DNA from: Limiplasma pullistercoris
Lineage (GTDB): Bacteria; Bacillota; Clostridia; Christensenellales; Aristaeellaceae
Length of the DNA: 36,356 nucleotides
Assembly: GCA_018715165.1 (NCBI GenBank)
Contig: DVMC01000145.1
Span: 1 to 36,356, forward strand
Reading direction: 5' to 3'
Below the pieces are notes generated by a model. The model was not told the origin of the DNA, ran no database searches, and was given only the letters and a program-made list of their open reading frames with translations. Below, one piece after another: positions 30,876 to 36,356 of the stretch. Each line of letters begins with the position of its first letter. The stretch's first letter is position 1. Made by a program: the position numbers and the translations under genes.

Positions 30876-31300
30876 GGACACCCACTCCTTTCCAGCATAA
30901 TCCGGTCGACCACGTCCAGGGCGCGCTCGTGCATCTTTCGGAGCCAGCGATTGGTGTAGTGCATGTCCAGCGAGATCTGTTCCCAGGTCATAAAGCACAG
31001 ATACCGCTTCTCCAGGATCAGGCGGTAGTTCTCGTTGCGCACCCTGGCGATGGTCTTTGAGATGTCCATCTTGATGTCGACGAACCGGTCGATTTCCTCG
31101 TTGATGGATTCCTCGGCTTCCATCAGGCGGATGACCGAATCCTCCAGAGCGTGCACATTGCGCGTGCGGGAAACCACCTCGCCGTCGTAGGCGGTCGTGA
31201 TGCGCTGTGTCAGGGCGCGGAGCTGGCTGAGCTGCATCAGCCGGTCGTTGATGTGCTGGTCAAGCCGGTACGCCTGCCCGAGATATTCCTTTGCGTTCAT
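30872..31300 (-). CDS. DUF1492/RinA-like phage transcription regulator
   Basis: This 142-aa protein is helical with a C-terminal sigma-region-4-like helix-turn-helix (LEKRYLCFMTWEQISLDMHY then TNRWLRKMHERALD). The front (MNAKEYLGQAYRLDQHINDR) is characteristic of DUF1492, a family of phage late-gene activators related to ArpU/RinA. GGAGGTG precedes the ATG. It lies at the end of the replication genes, the normal place for a late switch. Inference: it turns on the packaging and structural genes. Its target promoter was not located with certainty. Confidence 0.85.
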   Translation of the reverse strand: MNAKEYLGQAYRLDQHINDRLMQLSQLRALTQRITTAYDGEVVSRTRNVHALEDSVIRLMEAEESINEEIDRFVDIKMDISKTIARVRNENYRLILEKRYLCFMTWEQISLDMHYTNRWLRKMHERALDVVDRIMLERSGCP

Positions 31301-31304
31301 CGTT

Positions 31305-32654
31305 TCACACCTCCAGCTGTGCTTTCACGGCGTTCATCAGCGCCGTCTGCGTCGTGTCCTTGCGCTCCAGGGCGTCCATGATCTGTTCGTCGATGGTGTT
31401 CTCGGCAATGATGTGGTGGATCACCACGGCATCCGCCCGCTGTCCCTGCCGCCACAGGCGGGCGTTGGTCTGCTGATACAGCTCCAGCGACCACGTCAGG
31501 CCAAACCAGATCAGCGTGTTCCCGCCCGCCTGCAGATTCAGACCGTGCCCGGCGGACGCGGGGTGAATACATGCCACAGGGATCTTCCCGCTGTTCCAGT
31601 CGGCGATATCGCGGCTGGTTCGAATCTCCCGGACGTGAAAGCGCTCCTGAATGCGCTGCAGATCGTGCTTGAACCAGTAGGCCACCAGGACAGGCTTGCC
31701 GTTCGCGCCTTCGATCAGGTCTTCCAGCGCGTCCAGTTTCCGCTCGTGGAAGAACAGGCTGTTGTGTTCGGCGTCATAGATGCCGCCATTGGCCAGCTGG
31801 CACAGCTTCCCGGACAGAGACGCCGCGCTCACCGCGTCGATCTGCGCGCCCCGCAGGGAAATCACCAGTTCATGCTTCAGCTGTTCGTAGGTGCGGCGCT
31901 CCTCCCTGGACAGTTTCACGGGCACACGGTTTGAAATGTACTCGGGCATGCGCAGGTAGTCCGCGCTCTTCATGCTGATGGTGATGTCGGATATGCGCCG
32001 GTAGATCTCGTCCTCCGCGCCGGGCTTGGGCTTCCATGTGAACACCTGCTGCGCGCTGCGGCGATCCGGCAGGAAGAACGCCTCGCGGTAATGGGTAATG
32101 AACCGTCCGAGCCGCTTGCCCATATCCAGCAGACGGAATTCCGCCCACAGATCCATCAGGCCGTTGCTGGAGGGTGTGCCGGTCAGACCCACCACGCGCG
32201 CCACCCGGGGCCGCATCCGCATCAGAGCCCGGAACCGCTTGGCCTGATGGCTCTTGAAGGAGGACAGCTCGTCGATTACGAGCATGTCGTACTGAAAGGG
32301 CAGGCCGCTTTGCTCAATCAGCCACTGCACGTTTTCCCGGTTGATGATGTGGATCAGCGTGTTCTTCTGAAGCGCTGACCGGCGCTCGGCTTCCGTTCCC
32401 ACCGCGACCGAATACGTCAGGCCCTTCAGGTGATCCCACTTCTGAATCTCCGCGGGCCAGGTGTCCCGAGCCACGCGCAGCGGCGCGATCACCAGTACGC
32501 GGCACACCTCGAATCGCTCCAGCACCAGTTCCGCGATGGCGGTCAAGGTGATGACGCTCTTGCCGAGGCCCATCTGGAGGAGTACGGCGGCGACGGGGTG
32601 TTCGACGATAAAGCGCGTGGCGTATTTCTGATAGTCATGGGGCTGATAAAGCAT
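31305..32654 (-). CDS. SNF2-type DEAD/DEAH helicase
   Basis: This 449-aa superfamily-2 ATPase has Walker A LLQMGLGKS (about 25-33), motif II VIDELSS (Asp128-Glu129), motif III VVGLTGTPSSN and the C-terminal motifs HPASAGHGLN and TNARLWRQGQRADAV of the SNF2 group. Such phage helicases remodel or unwind DNA during replication or recombination. The ATG at 32654 has GGAGG 8 nt upstream. It overlaps the VRR-NUC gene by 20 bp and is followed after 4 bp by the regulator, so all are one unit. This gene pair (VRR-NUC plus SNF2) is a conserved unit in Firmicutes phages. Confidence 0.94.
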   Translation of the reverse strand: MLYQPHDYQKYATRFIVEHPVAAVLLQMGLGKSVITLTAIAELVLERFEVCRVLVIAPLRVARDTWPAEIQKWDHLKGLTYSVAVGTEAERRSALQKNTLIHIINRENVQWLIEQSGLPFQYDMLVIDELSSFKSHQAKRFRALMRMRPRVARVVGLTGTPSSNGLMDLWAEFRLLDMGKRLGRFITHYREAFFLPDRRSAQQVFTWKPKPGAEDEIYRRISDITISMKSADYLRMPEYISNRVPVKLSREERRTYEQLKHELVISLRGAQIDAVSAASLSGKLCQLANGGIYDAEHNSLFFHERKLDALEDLIEGANGKPVLVAYWFKHDLQRIQERFHVREIRTSRDIADWNSGKIPVACIHPASAGHGLNLQAGGNTLIWFGLTWSLELYQQTNARLWRQGQRADAVVIHHIIAENTIDEQIMDALERKDTTQTALMNAVKAQLEV

Positions 32655-32916
32655 CCAGCACACCTCCAATCTGTTCCTGGTTGTCGATGACGTAAACCCG
32701 AAAGCCCAGCGCTTCCAGCTGTGCCTTGCGCCTCCGCTGCAGCGGGCGCAGGGGCCTTCCCGGCGCTTTCAGTTCGGCGAAGGCGATCCGCCCGCCGGGA
32801 AGCAGGATGATGCGGTCCGGCACACCGTCAAGGCCGGGGCTCACCCACTTGGGGCACAGGCCACGGCGCTTGCGGACGGCCTGCGTCAAACGCTGTTCTA
32901 TCTGTCGCTCTCTCAT
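32635..32916 (-). CDS. VRR-NUC domain nuclease
   Basis: This 93-aa protein is a minimal VRR-NUC (PD-(D/E)xK) nuclease: GLDGVPDRIILLPGG carries the first Asp, IAFAELKAPGR the E-x-K pair, and LEALGFRVYVIDN the final strand. It probably acts as a structure-specific nuclease with the adjacent helicase. The ATG at 32916 has AAGGAGA upstream and overlaps the previous stop (ATGA). The length is typical for stand-alone viral members. Confidence 0.93.
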   Translation of the reverse strand: MRERQIEQRLTQAVRKRRGLCPKWVSPGLDGVPDRIILLPGGRIAFAELKAPGRPLRPLQRRRKAQLEALGFRVYVIDNQEQIGGVLDALSAP

Positions 32917-33446
32917 GTCTGTCTCCTTTTCGGGTCGTTGGCGGTGAAAAGCGCGCTGGCGGCCTGGTCGAAGGTGGTCATCTCCTGTCCGCGGCAGCGG
33001 TAACACCAGCGTCCACCGTGCCACACGGCGTACCGCCCGTCGGCGTCCTGCCGGATGACACAGGTCGGGCCGCCCCGCATTTTCTTCTCCCAGCGAGTGC
33101 CGTGAGGAGATTGCCAACTGGGCTTCCATTTCCCGTGGATAAAGGTCTGTCTGCGCCTGGCCCTGTTCCGGGCTTCACGCTCGCGCTCATAGGCACCCAA
33201 CTCATCGCCGGACATGATGCCGTCGCACAGACAGCCGACCGCGATGGTGTGTCCCACCATCGGATGCGACATATGGTGAAGGAATCGCACACGGGCACAC
33301 CCGCACAGCTCACACACTGCCTCGGGCTCGTCGGTATCCTCAATCCACTCGCAAACCCAACCCTCGGTCGGCAGTTCCAACTCCCGGAGCCTTTTCAGGC
33401 ATCGGGATTTATAGATCGAATCTGAAACACACTCCGCTTGTCTCAT
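32913..33446 (-). CDS. Cysteine-rich hypothetical protein
   Basis: This 177-aa protein starts at the ATG at 33446 with GGAGGAG upstream. It contains at least two zinc-like clusters: CELCGCAR with HHMSHPMVGH and GCLC following, and CYRCRG near the C-terminus. The middle is Arg-rich (YEREREARNRARRRQ). It overlaps VRR-NUC by 4 bp, so it is part of the nuclease-helicase operon. A nucleic-acid-binding role is likely but no family is recognised. The 256-bp gap before it is the palindrome-rich region. Confidence 0.78.
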   Translation of the reverse strand: MRQAECVSDSIYKSRCLKRLRELELPTEGWVCEWIEDTDEPEAVCELCGCARVRFLHHMSHPMVGHTIAVGCLCDGIMSGDELGAYEREREARNRARRRQTFIHGKWKPSWQSPHGTRWEKKMRGGPTCVIRQDADGRYAVWHGGRWCYRCRGQEMTTFDQAASALFTANDPKRRQT

Positions 33447-33501
33447 ATTTACTCCTCCATGTGATTGAATCGCGCGCCCAGTCAAGGCGGGCTGTGACGG
33501 A

Positions 33502-33538
33502 GAATCAGGTAAGGGGGATTTATCCCCTTACCCGATTC
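33502..33538. repeat. Long perfect-arm hairpin
   Basis: GAATC and GGTAAGGGG pair with CCCCTTACC and GATTC around a 7-nt GATTTAT loop, with one internal mismatch (15 pairs in total). There is no following T-tract on either strand, so this is a structured element rather than a plain terminator. It lies in the leader of the Cys-rich gene. Confidence 0.75.
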
Positions 33539-33562
33539 CCATCACTGCTTGACGTCCTTTTT

Positions 33563-33608
33563 TGCAAATTTGCAGATTCCTATAGAGTCGGTTGCGTGCA
33601 AATTTGCA
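33563..33608. repeat. Twin TGCAAATTTGCA palindromes
   Basis: The perfect 12-bp palindrome TGCAAATTTGCA occurs at 33563-33574 and 33597-33608, 34 bp apart, and a further half-site TTTGCAT follows at 33609. The surrounding AT-rich DNA contrasts with the GC-rich window. This could be a replication origin iteron pair or operators for an early repressor. Confidence 0.8.
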
Positions 33609-33702
33609 TTTGCATAGGGGCGATTTTCCTATCCGTGCGGTTTTGCGATTTTCGCATTTTCGGAAGAAAACGCCCTATGCTGTGCAAGGTTCGTGGGCAC
33701 AT

Positions 33703-35685
33703 TCAGGGAACTTGAGATGTGCCGGAAAGCGGCGGACGCGCCTGAACGGTGCCGCGATATACCATGTACTCGTCCTCAAATTCCTTCAGGTATCTCCGCA
33801 TGGTATCCTGAGAGACACCCGCGATCTCGGCCAGAGTCTTGATCGTGATGGGTTCATTTTTAGGCGCTGCTTCAAACGCTTCATCCAGTCGACGCTTTCT
33901 GACTTCAGGCGTTGTACGCTTGGAACTGCTGTCCAGATTCCCAAGAGGGCTGCCCTCCGGGCGAAAAGACGCCAGCACACCTTCTGTGTCCACCGGGTGC
34001 AGCGGATAGTCGAAGTAGAAATTGACCGGCGAGATTGGCGGAAACTCGCGCAGCGACGCTTCCAGCCGCCATGCCGTTCGGGCTGTGTCGAACTGCTCGA
34101 TCTCGACCACCTCACCGTCCTCGGTCTCGGTTTCTACTTCCTTGAACAGCGGCTTTTTCAGCTCGATGACATCCAGCTGCGCGTCCGGGTCGCGGGCGAA
34201 CACACCGCTGCCGCTGGCCCTGTCCATGGCCTTCTTGCCGCCCTGCGCGCCTTTGGAGTGATGATGGCAGTAAATCGCCGACGCACCCATTTCGGTGCAG
34301 ATCTTATCGAACTGGTTGCAGAAAGCGCCCATGTCGCTGGCGTTGTTTTCGTCTCCGGTGATGACCTTGTAAATCGGGTCGATGATCACGGCGGCGAACT
34401 GCTCGTCCTTCATGCGCCGGACCAGTATGGGAACCAGCCTGTTCAGCGGCAGGGCATGCCCGCGCAGGTTCCAGATGACGATGTTGTCCGAGTGCGGCGT
34501 CGAAAAGCCCAGCTTGCCGTAGATCGTGATGAAGCGGTCGATGCACGACGCCGGGTCGATCTCCAGATTCACATACAGGACTCTGCCCTGGGCACACGAG
34601 AAACCCAGCCATGTGCTTCCCTCGGCGATGGCGATCGCCAGTTCAATGAGCAGAAAGCTCTTGCCCGCTTTGCTCGGCCCGGCGATCAGCATCTTGTGTC
34701 CGCGGCGCAGGATGCCACGAATCAGCTCGGGCGGCTTAGGCGGCGGGGTTTCCACGTCGCTCAGGCGGATCGGCTCGGGCAGCAGCGCCAGCTCCTCAGC
34801 GTACTCCAGCCACTCGCTCCACGTGTGCTTGCCGATATGGGTGGCCAGCAGTTCCTGCGTGACACCGTTTCGCGTGACGCCCGGCATGCGGCTCAGGCGG
34901 GAAGGGTTTTTGTTGGCGTTGTCCACGGGAAACCCGTGCTGCTCCAGAAAGCGAAATAGATAGTTGACGCGGTTTCGGTACTCCTGCTCGTTCGGGGCGT
35001 CGATACGCACGAGGGCGTGCACACTCTTGCCCGCGGAATCCACGAGGCAGGTGATCGGCAGCTCGTATTTGCGGTAGATCCGCTCCTGTTCTTCCTTGGG
35101 CAGCGTATCCGACTCGATGAGCACATGGCGGTACGCGGCCACGTTCCTGTCGGACTGGCCCTTGCCGTCCAGCGGGTTGAGCCTGATCCACGCGCCGCAG
35201 TCCGCGCGGTAGGGGCCGATCACGGTTTCAATGTTCTCGGCGTTTCGCAGCCGATCGATGAACTCGGACGCCTTCAAAGCGAGATTGGTGTTGATGGGCT
35301 TGAGCCTGCCGTGGTTGTCGGGCTTGACCTGCGTGGCAAAACCGACGAGCTCATCCGGCTGAAACATGGCTTCCAGATAGCGGATGAGCATCTGCGTGGG
35401 CGCAAGCTCCCGCGTGTCCTCAAAATCCGTGAAGGCGGAAACCCAGCCGTTCTTTCGGGCCATAGCGCGAATGGTGCGAACAGTGATGGGTCTCTCGCTG
35501 CCCTTGAAGGTCGCCCAGCGCCGGACGCAGTCGCCTTCGACATAGCGCTTGTCGTCCCGGGACCAGTCGTCCCACACGCTGCACGCATATCCGGCGTCCT
35601 TGAGCGCCATGCCGATACCGAGCCACTCCGCGTAGGAGCACGTCCGAACCGGAATACAGGCAAGCGCTGAGAGAATCTCATCCAT
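33703..35685 (-). CDS. Primase / RepA-like replicative ATPase
   Basis: This 660-aa protein combines an N-terminal PriCT-like domain (YAEWLGIGMALKDAGYACSV; then VWDDWSRDDKRYVEGD), a primase-like region with HVLIESDTLPKEEQERIYRK, SAGKSVHALVRID and PSRLSRMPG (residues about 188-270, AEP-type motifs), a RecA/RepA-type ATPase with Walker A GPSKAGKS (336-343) and Walker B AAVIIDP (Asp436), and a C-terminal winged helix ITIKTLAEIAGVSQDTMRRY. It probably primes and unwinds phage DNA. GGAGG precedes the ATG, which overlaps the upstream gene by 8 bp. Length fits fused primase-helicases of Clostridia phages. The AEP motifs are less clear than the ATPase. Confidence 0.9.
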   Translation of the reverse strand: MDEILSALACIPVRTCSYAEWLGIGMALKDAGYACSVWDDWSRDDKRYVEGDCVRRWATFKGSERPITVRTIRAMARKNGWVSAFTDFEDTRELAPTQMLIRYLEAMFQPDELVGFATQVKPDNHGRLKPINTNLALKASEFIDRLRNAENIETVIGPYRADCGAWIRLNPLDGKGQSDRNVAAYRHVLIESDTLPKEEQERIYRKYELPITCLVDSAGKSVHALVRIDAPNEQEYRNRVNYLFRFLEQHGFPVDNANKNPSRLSRMPGVTRNGVTQELLATHIGKHTWSEWLEYAEELALLPEPIRLSDVETPPPKPPELIRGILRRGHKMLIAGPSKAGKSFLLIELAIAIAEGSTWLGFSCAQGRVLYVNLEIDPASCIDRFITIYGKLGFSTPHSDNIVIWNLRGHALPLNRLVPILVRRMKDEQFAAVIIDPIYKVITGDENNASDMGAFCNQFDKICTEMGASAIYCHHHSKGAQGGKKAMDRASGSGVFARDPDAQLDVIELKKPLFKEVETETEDGEVVEIEQFDTARTAWRLEASLREFPPISPVNFYFDYPLHPVDTEGVLASFRPEGSPLGNLDSSSKRTTPEVRKRRLDEAFEAAPKNEPITIKTLAEIAGVSQDTMRRYLKEFEDEYMVYRGTVQARPPLSGTSQVP

Positions 35686-36130
35686 GCTCGCGTTCCTCCA
35701 TATCCTCTGTGAAATATCGGATGGTCATCGAGCGCTCACCGGCCTTGGCGATTTCCCGCTCCATGCCCGCGGTGACGCGGCTTCCAAATACCCAAAGCTC
35801 CACGCACTTGGTCAGCAGCACTCGGCCCATAAACAGCCCCAGTTCACGGTCCTGCGGATTGGTTTCATCCAGAAACCGCGTGAAATAGAGGTGCGGCGCG
35901 ATGGGAATGCACCCCCGGCACACAGCGAATCGGCAGTATCGTAGGGCGCGGCGCTCGTTGCCCACGGGATCGTCGGCGTAAGGGCTGCAGATGAACACAA
36001 TGGGACGGTAGTTCGGCGAGCGCGCCACCTTCGCCAGGCGTGCCGCCCGGCGCTCCACTTCGATGTTCGTCAGCGCCTCGTGCGGCGTGGGATCAAAATA
36101 GCCCTCAGGGTTGTACTTACTGATGGCCAT
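35678..36130 (-). CDS. Nucleoside 2-deoxyribosyltransferase-like protein (DUF4406/DUF7768-like)
   Basis: This 150-aa protein has the Rossmann-like pattern of deoxyribosyltransferase relatives: PIVFICSPYADDP at the start of the fold, CRGCIPIAPHLYFTRFLDE in the middle and VFGSRVTAGMEREIAKA as the catalytic Glu region. The family may hydrolyse or transfer base moieties in phage nucleotide metabolism. The ATG at 36130 has AGGAG 8 nt upstream and overlaps the zinc-ribbon gene. The best-supported part is the fold; the reaction is unproven. Confidence 0.85.
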   Translation of the reverse strand: MAISKYNPEGYFDPTPHEALTNIEVERRAARLAKVARSPNYRPIVFICSPYADDPVGNERRALRYCRFAVCRGCIPIAPHLYFTRFLDETNPQDRELGLFMGRVLLTKCVELWVFGSRVTAGMEREIAKAGERSMTIRYFTEDMEEREHG

Positions 36131-36356
36131 GGCAGGCGCTCCTTTCACATCCCGCGTGCGCGGCTTTCCACCGCGCGCGGCTGCACTCCGGGCAGCAGAC
36201 GCCCAAGGCAAACAGGTCGAGCTGTCCCTCGTCCGCCAGATCGCTCAGATCCACAGCGATTTCCGATCCGCAGTCCGGGCAGCGGGTAAACACGTTTTCA
36301 TCGGTGATCTCCGTCACGATAGCGGAGTTCTCTCCAATTTGGCTCTTGACGTAAAA
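36117..36356 (-). CDS. Zinc-ribbon hypothetical protein, open at right edge
   Basis: The frame contains CPDCGSEIAVDL and CCPECSRARW, two CxxC pairs of a zinc ribbon, and a spacer rich in Asp/Leu. It can start at a GTG at 36317 (66 aa) but the same frame continues to the window edge with plausible residues (YVKSQIGENSAIVTEITDEN), so the true start probably lies outside. The first gene here of the minus-strand replication block, it overlaps the deoxyribosyltransferase-like gene by 14 bp. Function unknown. Confidence 0.65.
   Translation of the reverse strand, partial: FYVKSQIGENSAIVTEITDENVFTRCPDCGSEIAVDLSDLADEGQLDLFALGVCCPECSRARWKAAHAGCERSACHGHQ

Noticed and set aside
33592..34959. A 455-residue plus-strand frame opposite the primase gene
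   Set aside because: No motif or ribosome site, whereas the minus frame has clear ATPase and HTH motifs.
1..36356. tRNA, rRNA, integrase, lysis genes and attachment sites
   Set aside because: None was recognised in the window; they probably lie outside it.

Overview
The window is one contiguous piece of a high-GC temperate siphovirus or prophage. Almost every late gene lies on the minus strand, so the phage reads from the right edge to the left edge. Several features point to a host among high-GC Clostridia (Oscillospiraceae/Eubacteriales-like gut Firmicutes): strong Shine-Dalgarno sites (GGAGG), an HK97-type head module of the kind common in that group, a DUF1492-like late regulator, and a Firmicutes-style arsR/permease/thioredoxin/arsC cassette. 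This host is an inference; no host marker gene, integrase, lysis gene or att site is in view.

Layout, in phage transcription order from right to left. (1) Replication and early genes, 36356-30633: a zinc-ribbon protein, a deoxyribosyltransferase-like protein, a primase/RepA-like ATPase, a 256-bp palindrome-rich gap, a Cys-rich protein, a VRR-NUC nuclease, an SNF2-type helicase, a sigma-like DUF1492 regulator and a small zinc-ribbon protein, closed by a terminator. (2) A four-gene accessory operon, 30556-28656, with its own terminator. (3) A plus-strand accessory island, about 25.4-28.5 kb. It holds GC-rich tandem repeats, an 85-aa Ala-rich protein, an amidoligase, an array of hairpins, an acidic 77-aa protein and a class II glutamine amidotransferase, and it ends at a strong terminator. 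(4) Packaging: a ParB-methyltransferase fusion, TerS, and TerL carrying a 338-aa intein inside its Walker A loop, then HNH and portal. (5) Head: ClpP-like protease, major capsid, a head-fibre-like protein, connector, head closure, terminator and gp10-like genes. (6) Tail: major tail protein, the gpG/gpGT chaperone pair with a TTTCCCT -1 frameshift site, an antisense Phd/RelE-type toxin-antitoxin insertion, a 1738-aa tape measure, a small NrdD-tail-like protein, the distal tail protein, an inserted arsenic-resistance operon with its own promoter and terminator, a tail endopeptidase-like protein with an SH3b domain, and a partial tail-fibre/DUF859-like protein that runs off the left edge.

The structural genes alone make a complete HK97-headed, long non-contractile-tailed virion; the tape measure length suggests a tail of roughly 260 nm. 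The unusual material is the accessory cargo: the arsenic moron inside the tail operon, the class 3 intein with a probably damaged homing endonuclease in TerL, the amidoligase/GATase island with two small candidate substrate proteins and a structured RNA-like hairpin array, the glycyl-radical-domain-like protein in the tail module, and a short GCTTTCAAATC-like motif repeated about 13 times between 27.0 and 30.6 kb.
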